Of a DNA stretch of 64,000 nt, positions 1 to 11,600 are shown piece after piece. The position numbers and the translations under genes were made by a program. The DNA lies in assembly GCA_016490735.1 (NCBI GenBank), contig JAEMWC010001465.1, positions 21,001 to 85,000 on the forward strand. The letters run 5' to 3'. Below the pieces are notes generated by a model. The model was not told the origin of the DNA. It saw only the letters and a list, made by a program, of their open reading frames with translations, and ran no database searches. This stretch comes from Pachyseris speciosa. Lineage: Eukaryota; Cnidaria; Anthozoa; Scleractinia; Pachyseridae. The stretch's first letter is position 1, and the number at the start of each line of letters is the position of its first letter.

Positions 1-1997
1 GATGATCGTGTCAGGGAGCCGGACTTAAAGGTAAGTGTCGGCGTATTTCATTAATTCATTCATAAACTTTCATTGACGTCAGTTTCTGTGGGTGTCTTTG
101 CTTTTTCTAATCATCAAAAACACTTGTAAATTACTGAGTAACTATACGGAATAACGAAATTTCTCTCAACCGAAATCAGAGATTAGATTCGATTCTCTGT
201 CCCGAAAATGAGGAGAGTTGACAGAGAGAAATAAGCGCAATAAAAAACGCCCAATTTGATCGCATGAATTTGTATTTGAACGCAATTGAATTTTGCCTAA
301 AAGATTGTTCGGCAGACTATACTCAGAATACAGGCTCTTTTAATATTATCAATTTGCCTTTACACTTGATTTATGAGGGTCGGGACTTCGAATATATCAA
401 ATAGTTTTGGGTGTGAAAATATTCCTCGTCCAAAAGGTTTAAAAAGCTCTTAATAATGAATGGCGTCTTTCAAACTCCCCACGTTGGAACTCGAATACGT
501 TACGCAGAACGTTCATTCAAGGAAACACCAGGCTAATGATGAGATAGCTCTGACTTGGTAAAGGAATGCCATAAGGAGAGGCTCGAATGAGGTTGTCCGT
601 TTTGTTTCTAGGTTGCACGCCTTAATACAACCAGCTTCACCGCTACGAGCCCTCGAAAACATATCTAGCCCAGTCTAAAACTAAACTCGCAAAAACAAAA
701 ACAAAACAGTTGCAAATTTATAAAAAGAAACAAAACATCACCTTGTTTTCCAAAATGAAACAGCACGGAATAACCTCTACTTGCAAGGCATGGATAAATT
801 CACGGGCGGCTTAATCTGTTTTTATGGATAGCTTTAGCAGGAGCTTAGCATGTTCTTCCAACGAAGTAATGGCTTAAGTAATGAGGTTTGGCTTGAGTTA
901 TATTAATACCTGTAGAACCCACCGGAAAAGTGTACAAATGTCGTCTAATTTACGCCGCCGTCAGATTCAAGGTCATCAAAAGTGGTATATTCAGAATGAT
1001 GCCATTTGTAATAAATTATTTTTCTAATATGACATATTCTGTAAATTTCCGCGTTTTCAAAGACTGCGGAAATGAGATTATATTGATCACAAAAAAAATG
1101 TCGAACATTTTATTCCACGTTTGAAGTGGAAAGAATCATCCCGACTAAGCTGCTTCAATGTCACACGTCATCATAGCAGCAACAATCTTCCTCATGAGTG
1201 CATGGATTGAGGAGGAGAAATTTCCTAAAAAATAAAGGAGGGGGGAGGTTAAGATTTTACGTACTCTAATTCTCCTTGGAAAGTGTTATTTTTCTTTCAC
1301 TTCATTTCATTTTATTTTATTTTATTTTATTTTATTTTATTTTATTTTATTTTATTTGTCATTTTTGAACATGTCCAGTACGCGTGGGTGACAAATTTCC
1401 AAATTCGTGGTCAATACAGCAACAAAAAGAAAACAAAAAAGTCAGGCTTGAAAAAATACAACGCCTTGTCATGCAAATTTTCCAAACGTAGTAAGGAAAA
1501 ACATTACACTTCTTTATTGAATGTTAATCCTGCGTCAAAGTTAAAAGAATAAAACGAAATAAATAAATGGACTGATAAATTCAAATCTGATGCTTTTAAA
1601 TGATTAATATTTGCACTCTTATTTCTGTTAATGAAACGTCCGGACAATAAAAAATACTGGTAGCTGAAAGGAATAAAGTAATATTCCAAGCTCATTGTTG
1701 TCGGGTATATTTTATTGGGATTAGACAATGACGGCGTCCCATTAAACAGTGGAAGTCTCTCCAGTCTGTTCTTACTCTTGTTTGACTAGGATATGGAGCT
1801 CAGTGTAAAGTGATTGGTTTGCGTGCTCTCTTTATGATGCCGTCTTTCAGAAAATGTTTCAGTGAGGTCCCGTTTTAGTTCAGTTTTAATATTTTCTCGT
1901 GATTTCGTTTCCGCAGATTTGGCGTTTCCCCTTGAAATTGAACACGCTGTTCGAGAGCTCTACAAAACCACTGGATAAAGATTTTAACTCTGTTTAA
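1..1997 (+). CDS. Putative 3' end of an unidentified gene (last two exons, partial)
   Basis: Bases 1-30 are open in one frame only (DDRVREPDLK) and are followed directly by a consensus donor (AAAG|GTAAGT). At 1915-1916 a good acceptor (TTTCCGCAG) opens a segment which, joined in phase 0, reads IWRFPLKLNTLF and continues to a TAA stop at 1995-1997. A polyadenylation signal AATAAA lies at 2155-2160. Together this would give 37 C-terminal residues ending in FNSV, which resembles a class I PDZ ligand. I do not recognise the protein. The fragment is short, and the reading rests on splice signals, one open frame and the polyA signal. The intervening 1.9 kb would be an intron containing a (TTTTA)n tract. 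An alternative is that bases 1-30 belong to another transcript and the second exon is chance. Confidence 0.35.
1306..1358. repeat. (TTTTA)n microsatellite
   Basis: About ten tandem TTTTA pentamers. They create a spurious Phe/Tyr/Ile-rich open frame. Confidence 0.9.
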
Positions 1998-4338
1998 AGT
2001 CATTATAAGATGACCTGATTTTTTATTTACAAAAACTATCACTTCAAACAAATATACTTTGCTTCCGATTTTGCCTTAACTTTGAAAACGTTTGTAGTCA
2101 GTTACGTAAAAATGTCGACAAATATGCTGTGCAAATATTGTTATTAACTTTAGGAATAAATTATACAAAAAACACCGGTTCAATTTTTCTTTATAGATAG
2201 GTTGCCATGCGTTCTTTTTTTCCTTCCGAAACTTTTTCAAAGCAGAAAATCTTATAGTTTTTGTTACAAGTAAATTTTACCCTACGTCTTTTTAACCTCT
2301 ATGAATTGTGACTTTACACCTTTTTTTTTTTTTTTTTTTTGCATGTTTTCGTTAATATAATAAGCGAACCGTGTCAGCAATTCCTTTTCCTCCACGGGGC
2401 GATGGTTGTCACAAGCAATTCCACTCCTGAACTTGTGGTCGGACAAGTGATGAAATAATACAACTTTTTCTCTTGTTTAGAGCAAGTATAGGCCGAAAAA
2501 AGCCCGAACATGTCTTGCAGCATAAGCAAAATATCACCAAATAACCATTATGTAATGATTCTGACTATTCTAGATTGTATAGTTTAGTTGAACATGCTGA
2601 ATCAAGACAGTCCTCTCTTGGCCGAATACAACTTGTTTCTTAACGTTGCTACTGTCTGTTTCCCTTACAATAAATGTTCAACTACAGAAGATCGAAATAA
2701 ACAGAGACGCGAGATACCCAGTTCATATTATTAAATGAAACTCATTTTATCGTTTTAATTGTTTCCGTTCCAGTGTTGTTTGCTTTAAGGTTTGTTTATT
2801 AGGGAACATGCACGAAGAAGTAGCTTTTTCTTAACAAAAAACCACTTTGCAGTCGAAAAAGGAGCGTACCATAGTATATGTGCCTTAGAAGTATTATAAG
2901 AATTTTCGCGGCCATTCATACTGTTAATCGGTCAAAAATTGTTTGCGTGCGACCAATGTATAACTTCTGTGTTTTACAGAAGAGAAAAATGCCGACATTA
3001 CACTTAATTTAACATCATTTTACTTTTCACTGATTTAACAACACATGCAGCTACAAATGAATTTAATTGTTGATATCTTTCGTTGAAAAGTCCGGTTTTT
3101 GTTCTCTTCTTTTGCTACTTTTTATTATTATTTATTTTTGATTTTTAACATATTCAGTAGCTTCGGTAGGTATGCCGAGTGCAAAAACATCAGGTTTATA
3201 GGCCCGATTTTATTGATCTTCTACCTTATTTTGTAACAGGAACACTTTAGTGCCGATGATGATTAAGGGAGACTATTTTCGCTTGGTACATAAAAAGTGG
3301 CTTTTCGATTTTCATTTTGATACTTGGCTTACATTTGCCTAATGATACGTTTAGCTAGCATAAGGCGATCTTAGCTACATTTTAGAAAGACAAGAGCCGG
3401 TTGATTTAAGGAGAAAATTAAAAATTACTCTTTTTCACTACTTAAAGCCAAATCCAACTGAATACAAATTGGACCCAGGGTAAAGTTTGCCTTAAGCGTA
3501 AAATGGGTGAAATGAGATTACGTTTTCACAGTGTCACAGAATGAGCTTTTTTAAATTACATTGATCACATTATCAGGCGACATCAGGTTTGACAAAAAGC
3601 CTGGAAGAAAGCTTAATCAACGGATGTCTATTCCTATTGCGACTTGGGTCATTTAGAGCAAGAAGAGAAATTACCTCTTGCTTCTTTCAAAGTGATTCCT
3701 CAGAAGATTTGTTATTCATTTTATTTGCATTTGCATTTTTCTAAAGGAAAGACTTGTTTCAAAAACCTAGTAGAGAGGTAGTCTTCCGAACGCGTTTTCA
3801 AATAGTCCTGTTAAAACTTTAAATGGTTAGACCACGGACATTTACCCGGTGAAACTGAAGCAGTTTAAAAATGACCCAAGAGGAACACAAAAAATCCATA
3901 TTTATCGTATACTCAGCGCACTAGCTCCAAAGTGCGTCTACAAACAACATGAAATCTTTATTATGCCGGCCAAATATCATGAGCGGGCTTTCACTTTTCC
4001 AGATATGTGTTCTCCTTTTTCACTGATAAAGATAGTCTACGCTTTTCCGGACATTACTCTGTGTTTTAATACACCAAGACCAATTAGGAGTGGTTTTGCA
4101 AAGAAATCTATAATTCGGTGCTATACTATGGAACCGACTTAACAACCAAATGAGGGGAATTGCTTCCGTGGAGATTTTTAAAAGATGAATTAAGAAAATG
4201 GACACAGAATTCTATAAATTTTGATCCATTTATGGTTTCTTTCTTAATAAGCACAATCCTTAGTTTACTTTTGTAATTTTGATAGTTTGCTACTTTTGTA
4301 AATTTTCTAAATGTTCCTAATTTTGACACGACCACATC
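1998..4338. other. Non-coding, no gene seen
   Basis: AT-rich DNA with a poly-T tract at about 2321-2340. I see no splice-flanked coding segment, tRNA-like box pair or clear inverted repeat. Small open frames near 3.85-4.2 kb have no recognisable sequence. Confidence 0.5.
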
Positions 4339-4341
4339 ATA

Positions 4342-4386
<45 letters not shown>

Positions 4387-4421
4387 CATTATTATTATTA
4401 ATGCTTTAGAAATACACAGGC

Positions 4422-4466
<45 letters not shown>

Positions 4467-4467
4467 G
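4339..4467. repeat. Two (TTA/ATT)n microsatellite tracts
   Basis: Trinucleotide runs at about 4342-4396 and 4423-4467, separated by a short unique spacer. A similar tract at 5625-5700 abuts a Penelope-like 3' end. Frames through these runs give meaningless poly-Ile peptides. Confidence 0.9.
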
Positions 4468-5284
4468 TTATTATATTCTCTCCAGTTGTCGGGTGTTCTA
4501 CTGGGTAATGCTGATTGTGTCGCAGCAACTCCCCATACTAGAGACACAACACTTTCCGCAACTAGACCGTTCCCGATAATGCTACTAAAACTGGCATTTT
4601 GTGCTCCTAGCCGGCAGTGCACGTTTTTTGTCCAACAAATGCTCAAATTATGCTCATTTTTCAATGCTTTGTTTTATTTTGAAGAAAAAATAAGGTATCA
4701 CGTGTGTTTTACGATAACTGAATAAAGTGAAAAACATCTTTCTGTTTCTTTTTACACCTGTGTAACACTTGTTTATGTTGCTCAAATATGTCTGGTATTA
4801 TATAACACAACGTTAGCTCATTGTTAACTTGTCTTTCGAAGAATACCGGACTCTATATGTTTCATGGCATATATTAACCAGCAGTGGATTCCAAAGATCG
4901 CCCTCGAGCTATTTGAGCAGCAGCTGGCCTATTTTCTGCTTCGTGACCTCCTTCTGTGACCCGCAAGTTACTTCGTGACGATGACGTAGCTGACGCCATC
5001 TTGCTTTAATTTTTAGCAAGGACTGGGTACAACCTGTGCAAACTAACGGCTGACAGGCTAGGTGTTTTTCTAAGTCACAACTATAATTTAGAGACAGCAT
5101 GTATGTGGAAAGCTTGGAGAACTAAAATTTCCTAAGGGTCTTTAGTGTTAGAACACCAAAAGCAAGCAAAGTTATGGTTTTGACAACAAAAATATAATGT
5201 AGATAAAATTGGCAGAAAATGCTGAATTATGCTAGAATTCCTTTTTGAGAATAACTGTCAAAAAATGCTGCTTAAGCCGAATTA

Positions 5285-5515
5285 TGCCGAAAAAAATGCT
5301 AGCATAATCGGGAAGGGCCCATCCGCAACAAGCGAGCAGTTCCAAGAATGGCCGGTAATTGTACACTTTCAAGGAAGTCAGGTTCATCTAGCTTGCCAAA
5401 CCAGGTCTTTGCACTTTTCGATATGCTTCCAAGAGCACCAATCACGATAGGTATTATTGTGGCTTTCGAGGCTCCATGAATCCTTCTGATTTTACCATTT
5501 AGGTTACCTTCTATT
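5285..5515 (-). mobile_element. LINE reverse-transcriptase C-terminal fragment
   Basis: On the minus strand the sequence translates as IVIGALGSISKSAKTWFGKL followed by a segment ending PAILGTARLLR. This pattern (P-V-V-I-G-A-L-G ... L-L-G-T-A-R-I-L-R) is a familiar C-terminal signature of LINE polyproteins in cnidarian genomes. The rest of the element is absent or decayed. Sequence towards 4.3 kb (around 4500-4640) has a related GCATTATCGGGAA-type motif and ends in (TAA)n, so this may be the 3' part of the same LINE. Confidence 0.5.
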
Positions 5516-5624
5516 TTTAGCTTTATTGTGTTTTTTTATTAACTTATTTATTATTTAGACAGGGCCCACATTCATAGCAGTTGTACAACTGAAGTGGTTA
5601 TCCTGTATAAATATTTCAATCATT

Positions 5625-6040
5625 ATCATTATTATTATTATTGTTATTATTATTATTATTATTAAATGTCAGTTATTATTATTATTGTTATTATTATTAA
5701 AAGAGGTTTCTTAAAACATAAAACTGTAAAAACGAACGATAAAATCCGACGTTTCGGAGTAGTCATGACTCCATTATCAAGGAAAATATAAACGAGATCA
5801 TGCAAATTACAGCATTTAAAGCGATTTTGGCGCGAAAAAAAAAATTAACATAAGAGGGTGCGAAGATTATAAAAATACTTTCGCACGAATGGAGTCTGAT
5901 TGCAGGTTGAGATTTGGCTTTAAAGCTCTTATAAAAAGCATTTCGTACACTAAGCAGTCAAATTTAGTTTTGCATTTCTTAAGCACTTGGCTCGGCTTTT
6001 GAAGTGGAAAAGGTTGTCGAAAAACAAACTTATAAATCGA
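5625..6040 (-). mobile_element. Penelope-like element, 3' end with GIY-YIG remnant
   Basis: Reading on the minus strand from about 6000 to the stop at 5867-5869 gives LKKCKTKFDCLVYEMLFIRA followed by LKPNLNLQSDSIRAKVF. This is the C-terminal part of the GIY-YIG endonuclease domain of Penelope-like retroelements. Downstream come a short 3' UTR, a hammerhead-like core (5751-5780) and a (TTA)n tail at 5625-5700. The 5' side is truncated at about 6040, where the frame is lost, as is usual for PLE copies. It is non-functional. Confidence 0.75.
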
Positions 6041-6349
6041 ATACTTACCGATTTATAGTTCAACTGTTGTCTTAATTACAAACAAGCAAAAGCTAGCGTG
6101 ACAAGCGTGACAAGAAAGATAGAGCTTTCGGTGTTGTGGACTGGCAGAATCTCGATGGTAACCCATTGACCTCCAACCCTCGTGAATTACAAAAACACAA
6201 AGAGGTACAAAACGGCGAATAAGAATGAGTTAATGAACTGAGTTATTCCACCCATTTCGAGATGACTGGTGATGCTTGCAATCTGATCGGCTCTCAGCAG
6301 TGCAATTTATTCACGAATCTCACTATTTTTTGCTCCAAATCACATCCTT

Positions 6350-6755
6350 TTCTTAACAATACTTTATTTCGAAATAACGTGGATAGTTATTTAGAAAAAG
6401 GAAACCCAGAGGTTAACCCTATATCAAGGGTCTCCTAGCAATAAATAAAAAAAATACATACATGTCAAAACTAGTTATTATAAAAATATATAAAAGTCAC
6501 AGAAACATCATTAAAAGTATATTAAAATGTCCATTCAATAAATATTCATGGGATTCTTCAATTTTAGTTTAAACTTGTTGACATTTGGACTATCACGACA
6601 ATTAATTACATTACTTGGAAGATCGTTCCAAGACTTGATTATCTTAACAAAGAAAGAATATTTATAGCAATTCAATTTTGCGAGTTTGTTTTGTATCTTA
6701 TATGGATGGTTGGATCTCGTCTTAGTGCTCCTGCTCAGTTCAAAATAATCAGCCC
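6350..6755 (-). mobile_element. LINE 3' fragment (RT C-terminal tail and 3' UTR)
   Basis: Minus-strand translation of about 6550-6755 gives DYFELSRSTKTRSNHPYKIQ, then NCYKYSFFVKIIKSWNDLPS. The K-Y-S-F-F...W-N-x-L-P pattern is the typical end of non-LTR retrotransposon ORF2 proteins. It is followed by about 200 bases of AT-rich 3' UTR ending near an AATAAA at about 6360. 5'-truncated and inactive. Confidence 0.65.
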
Positions 6756-6929
6756 ATCAAAATGAAAATGAAATAATCTGACTAACCAATCAAATTTCAA
6801 AAAAACTGTGACAAAAAAACTGTGTGGTTTCAAAATAGGTGTAATTAAGTGGTAACTGAACTTCGTGTCGTGCAATTTTGGTCTGAAATCATATACATAA
6901 AAGATTATGAAATCGCGCGTATTATTTCC

Positions 6930-7334
6930 CCGAGTGTGGGGTACTCCCTTATTTAGGCTATATAGGTATGTGTGGCCCCAAAGGGTATAGTTTTTTAGCC
7001 GTTTTGGTCTGAAATAGGGTATAGATTTTGACCAGTTTGGTCTAAAATAGGGTATGGTTTGTGCACTCTAGTCTTGAATTGGATATGTTTTTTCGAAGAG
7101 GCTATTTCTTCATGATTAGGCGATAAGACCATCAACAAAAGCCCTTCTTTTTTGTCTTTTAATTGTGTTTACGCCAACCATGTAGGTGAAATAGGTCTGA
7201 AATAGGGTATCGAATTTTTGGTCAGGTCTGAAATAGGGTAGGGAAAATCGCAGATTTTGGTCTGAAATAGGGTAAGGGTTTCAGGAAGCGGGCCGCACAC
7301 CCCCACCCAATTTTTCTGGGAGTACCCCACCGGG
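6930..7334. mobile_element. 405-bp MITE with 9-bp target duplication and internal GGGTA repeats
   Basis: Flanked by direct repeats ATTATTTCC at 6921-6929 and 7335-7343. The termini are inverted repeats (left CCGAGTGTGGGGTACTCCC; right complement CCCGGTGGGGTACTCCC). The interior holds at least seven degenerate copies of a TTGGTCTGAAATAGGGTA-like unit. It has no coding capacity. A 9-bp duplication fits a Mutator-like (MULE) superfamily. An element of similar design lies at 21.99 kb. Confidence 0.75.
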
Positions 7335-7344
7335 ATTATTTCCG

Positions 7345-7907
7345 ACCAAATTGCACTCCACTCATTTCAATTACAATAAATTTCATTAGTTTCGCTGGTG
7401 ATAAAAAGGCAGTGACCTATAATGTAATAGAAATTATCAGAAATTTAAGAAAACAAAACCACCAAACCTGATTAGCAAAAACAAGAGAACCGATTCTGTT
7501 AATGTCGTATTGGGTGTGATGACGTTCATACATTTGGCTTAAGACACTTATAATTGGTTTTGCATGTGGGTCTTAACAAATTTGGATCAAAGTAAGCATC
7601 AAAACGCCCTTTTTTCTGTGATCAATGTTAATATCGTTTTGGTAACAAAACGCCACCTAACTGAATACTGACATCTTTCACCTTCAGGTAAATAAAGTTT
7701 GCAAAGTGGCAGGAAATCTCGATAATGAAAGCCAGCACGGAGTTTTAACCAAAACTGATTATAAGCGTTTCCGTGAAAAGATGTGTTAAGTTTTCATTTC
7801 CGTCGGCATTTGAAAGGGATAACAAGCTTCATCTTTATCTAACGATAATCATATATCATTCACACTCATTTCTTTCACGGGAACATATGAACCCATACCC
7901 AACGTCA
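7345..7907. other. Non-coding, no gene seen
   Basis: AT-rich DNA without splice-supported coding sequence or a recognisable repeat. Confidence 0.4.
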
Positions 7908-7931
7908 GTAGCTTCATAGCTCAGTTGGTAA
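7908..7931 (+). mobile_element. tRNA-derived SINE, 5' piece (split)
   Basis: AGCTTCATAGCTCAGTTGGT is the acceptor/D-arm (A box) part of a tRNA-like SINE head. It is interrupted after GGTAA by the 3.45-kb transposon. The remainder resumes at 11385 with a duplicated AGTTGGTAA. Joining the two restores a complete tRNA-Thr(GGT)-like head. Confidence 0.8.
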
Positions 7932-8643
7932 CATCCTCGGAGACCCAGGGGCAGAGAGTCGGGTTGGGACGAAGATTCAGGACCAGCGAAAGTTTACAAG
8001 ACGGACGGGAGAGCCCCTGGGAACATTTCTTTATCGGACTAGTTCCAGAAGCTATTCAAATCCAGTTTCCTGATTGGGCGGAAATTTTCTGGCAAGGAAT
8101 TTTTTTCTGCCCAATCGGCGAGCAGCTTATATATCGCACTCCTTTCGTGACTTCTTATACCGAGGGTCAAACGTCCAATCTGCTGTCAGCCATAGTTTCG
8201 ATCGCTGTATCGACACTTCGAGAAAAGTTATGGTGGAAAGAGGCCCACAAAATCCAGATATAGACAAATTCAACTTCTACTCAAGCAAAAATCACTTGTA
8301 AGGAACTAGAAAAATCAAGATGAAGACCGATCGCAGGTATCGTAAACTTCACGCGAAGAGTTGTTGCAGATTGTTGACAACTCGGCCACAATTGTTGTTG
8401 TTTGGTATGAGCTTTTGTTTACTCACAGGCAGTGGGCCGCTCCTGAAACTTTTCGGGGCGATGGAATTTCTGTTGCACAGGCCAGGCAAGTTTACCGATC
8501 GCGCGAGTGAAACGCAGCCGTTGAATTTTGTTTTGCTTTCGAAATCGAATCTTCCACTGCTTACAATCTACTCGAAGTCGCGTCTCAGATGAGCTCAGCT
8601 CAGTTTCGAGAGACCTTGAAATGGCCTGAGAAAATCCAGTTTA
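7932..8643 (+). repeat. Left terminal inverted repeat of the 3.45-kb element
   Basis: Inverted homologue of 10692-11384, with scattered mismatches and small indels that suggest the insertion is not very recent. Confidence 0.85.
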
Positions 8644-10691
8644 AAATAATTTACCTGTAGTCGTGGTTGTCTCTCCATCCGCTTATATTATGGCAATCAT
8701 GAAAGACCAGTTTAAGTGGTTAAGGTCATTGGGCTTGTAGGCTGCTTTTGTGTGGAAAAGTACGGAGGCCGAAATCACAAACCAATTTATCAAATCAACA
8801 TCAGTTTCCCAATACTCTGACATTCTCTTGCATACAGATGCCGTTTTGACGTTGATGTGAGTTCAGATTATGCTTTTGAAATAGGTGATTACCTTGGTTA
8901 TAGAGTAAGACTCGAATAGAAACTACTCCAGTGTTTTGGGGGGAAAGGAATGGAAAATGGCATGTATTATGTTAAGATGAAAACAGATTTTTACAAACAT
9001 CATCACTCTCATGAGCATATAGACACTTAATGTTTTCCTTACTATTGGTAGAGTTAACATAATTTTTTGAGACCTTAGCAGATTTGTGGCAGATGTTTTG
9101 CATGGTAATTGGGGTACGGTATTGACCTGATACCTTTTGTAGCATTACATGGCTTTCATAGCTCCTAAGAATTAGGCAGTGTGATATGGTATTGCTGAAT
9201 ATCTTGTGCAGTGCACTTGCTGTGATTAGCCTATTACAGGTGTTTCAGTGAATGATGATGGTAAACTGACTTGTGTTCAGGAAATTGTTTTTGTTTTGAG
9301 AAACTGTTTCATGTTAAGGGAAACTGATTTTTGTTTTGGTAAATTGATTTGTGATTGACCCTTTTGGGCCGCTGTAGAAAAGCAAAGTGAAAGACCAACA
9401 GATAACAGATGGACAATTAAATTTTAAGAACAATTTTAAATTTTTTTGTACCCCCCTCTGAAACTGAGGGTGTAATTTCATCTTGGGTATACTCATTGAA
9501 AATTTCATTTAGTACAAGGTAGACTTCTCCTGAAGTGCTGGCAGCTGGCTAAAAAGTGGCGTCTTTAAATTTTGAGCCACCTGCTTGTCAATGAATAGTT
9601 TCCAACGTTTTTTGACGGCTGTTTAAATTCTCATCAACAAGCCACCTTCTGTTAGATTCCAGTCAGCTACTCTAAAACCTAATAAAAACTCTGAGGCCAT
9701 AAGGTTTGTGACAAATAATCACTACAATATCCAACAGATTGCATTGAAAACTTGAATTTAAAGTTACATCTCACTATCAAGAAAACTTCTAAACAAACAA
9801 AAACTAAATGAAATAACAATCCCTTCTAGTTTTATTTTGTTATTTTGTTTTTTTTGTTTCCACTTTATCTAAAGGGGATATCTTACTGAGTGACGATGTT
9901 AACATATTTTGTAACTGTATTCAGGTTATGGGTATGGTTTGAAACTTACCTGAAAATAATTTAACTATACTTAGCCATACCATTGTGACCCATTGTATCA
10001 GCCTGTTTGACTCAGTGAACTGCATAGTTGAGAATGATTTGTCAATAAGTGGTTATCAAGGGTCTTTCGGCACAAGACACATTTACACTATGTGAGGAAC
10101 TGAAAACATAGTTCCTTAATTAACTGGAAGCACTCTCTCATGTTTTAAAAATTGTCAAGGAAGAGGGCGATGATAGGAAGAACCCATTCCAAAATTGGTG
10201 TGGTCTCAAGGAGAAATCATGTCTTTTCCTGGTGTACCACTGGCTTAGCAATCACAGCAACTACCACGGTATCATGCAAAAATGGAATTTAATAATTTTT
10301 ATATTATGGATACACTTGAGCGTTTATAAAAACAAGAGTGCATACAAGACACTAAACATCCTGCATCAACTTGTAAAAAACTTTATCTGAAACTTTGCTA
10401 CCTAAAAGTTGCAGCACAGTCAACATAATGTAAATGTTTCCAGCAAGGCCCACTCTAAATCATGTTTTTAAAACTTTTAAAAACTAAATTTTTAACTGAG
10501 CTTAGCACCACTGTGGTAAAAGAGTTCATGGAAAGCTTGTGCAAATAACCATGCATCTTACATGTGCACACAATTAGCAATTATCACAACTGCAAGGCAA
10601 TCTGCAATATTTTTATGCACACCTTGGGAAGAAAAGCATATTGGCCAACAGATACCAGTCAAATATATGAAAACCAAAACATTGCAATGTA

Positions 10692-11384
10692 TCACAGTGT
10701 AACTGTACACTTTCTCTAAGGCCTTTTTGTGGTCTCTCTCGAAATTGAGCTGAGACGGTCGATTGCAAGGTTCGATAACTTAAAACGCCGAGCTGTGTGC
10801 TTCTCGCCCGATCGGCAAACTTGTCCGGCCCGTGCAACAGAAATTTCATCGCCCCGAAGAGTTTCAGGAGCGGCCCACTGCCCGTAAGTAAACCAGAGAA
10901 AACAAGCCCAAACCAAACAACAATGATCCTAGCCACAGAAAGAGACCGAGTTACATGCTGTTCTTCGCGTGAAGTTTACGATGCCTGCGGTCGATCTTCA
11001 TCTTGATTTTTCTAGTTCCTTGCAAGTGATTGTTGCTTGTTGTTTGTGGGTCCCTTGCCACCAAAATGTTCCTCGTAGGATAAATTTGTCGAACGAACGA
11101 GACAAGTGGAACTACTAAAAATATGGTCGACAGCAGATTGACCGCTTACTTGTTGGTGTAAGGAGTCACGAAAGGAGTGCGATATATAAGCTGATCGCCG
11201 ATTGGGCAGAAAAAAATTCCTTGCCAGAAAATTTCCGCCCAATCACGAAGCTGGATTTCAATAGCTTCTGGAACGAGTCCGATAAAGAAATGTTCCCAGG
11301 GGCTCTCCCGATTGTCTTGTAAACTTTCGCTGGTCCCGAATCTTTGTCCCGTCCCGACTATCTGCCCCTGGGTCTCCGAGGATG
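10692..11384 (-). repeat. Right terminal inverted repeat of the 3.45-kb element
   Basis: Inverted homologue of 7932-8643. It ends ...CCGAGGATG directly before the duplicated target AGTTGGTAA. Confidence 0.85.
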
Positions 11385-11398
11385 AGTTGGTAAGAGCA

Positions 11399-11432
<34 letters not shown>

Positions 11433-11535
11433 CCGTTGAAGTCCTGTATTGTTTTCATGCTTATTTACGGAATTGCATAAATTGCATTCAGAACTGCGAG
11501 GATCATTCTTCATTTCATGATAATTTGATTTGTTG
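11385..11535 (+). mobile_element. tRNA-derived SINE, 3' piece
   Basis: Starts with the duplicated AGTTGGTAA. It continues through the anticodon region (loop CCGGTAT, anticodon GGT, Thr-like) and B box (GGTTCAAACCCCG), and closes the acceptor stem with TGAAGTC. The tail (AATTGCATAAATTGCATTCA, then CATTTCAT-type 3' end) is the body of a SINE and not of a functional tRNA gene. Confidence 0.75.
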
Positions 11536-11600
11536 CTTGTTGTTGAGTCATCTTTGGTTTGCCGACTTAGTGGTTGCCAGTGTGGCACCGGCCGTAATTT

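Larger units (their letters stand above)
7932..11384. mobile_element. 3.45-kb long-TIR non-autonomous transposon (MULE-type)
   Basis: The first ~710 bases (7932-8643) are an inverted copy of the last ~690 (10692-11384). Both ends begin CATCCTCGGAGACCCAGGGG when read inward. The direct repeat AGTTGGTAA occurs at 7923-7931 and 11385-11393, a 9-bp target duplication inside a SINE. Long TIRs with a 9-bp TSD fit the Mutator-like superfamily. The 2-kb interior (8644-10691) shows no transposase or other recognisable coding sequence, so the copy depends on a source elsewhere. Open frames at 8320-8592 and 10613-10936 are the same TIR sequence in both arms and are not genes. Confidence 0.85.

Noticed and set aside
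4126..4664. Small proteins with poly-Ile stretches
   Set aside because: Translations of (ATT)n microsatellites.
8320..8592. Open frames LLTGSGPLLKLFGA... at both ends of the 3.45-kb element
   Set aside because: They are the same terminal-inverted-repeat sequence in two orientations, with no protein-like conservation.
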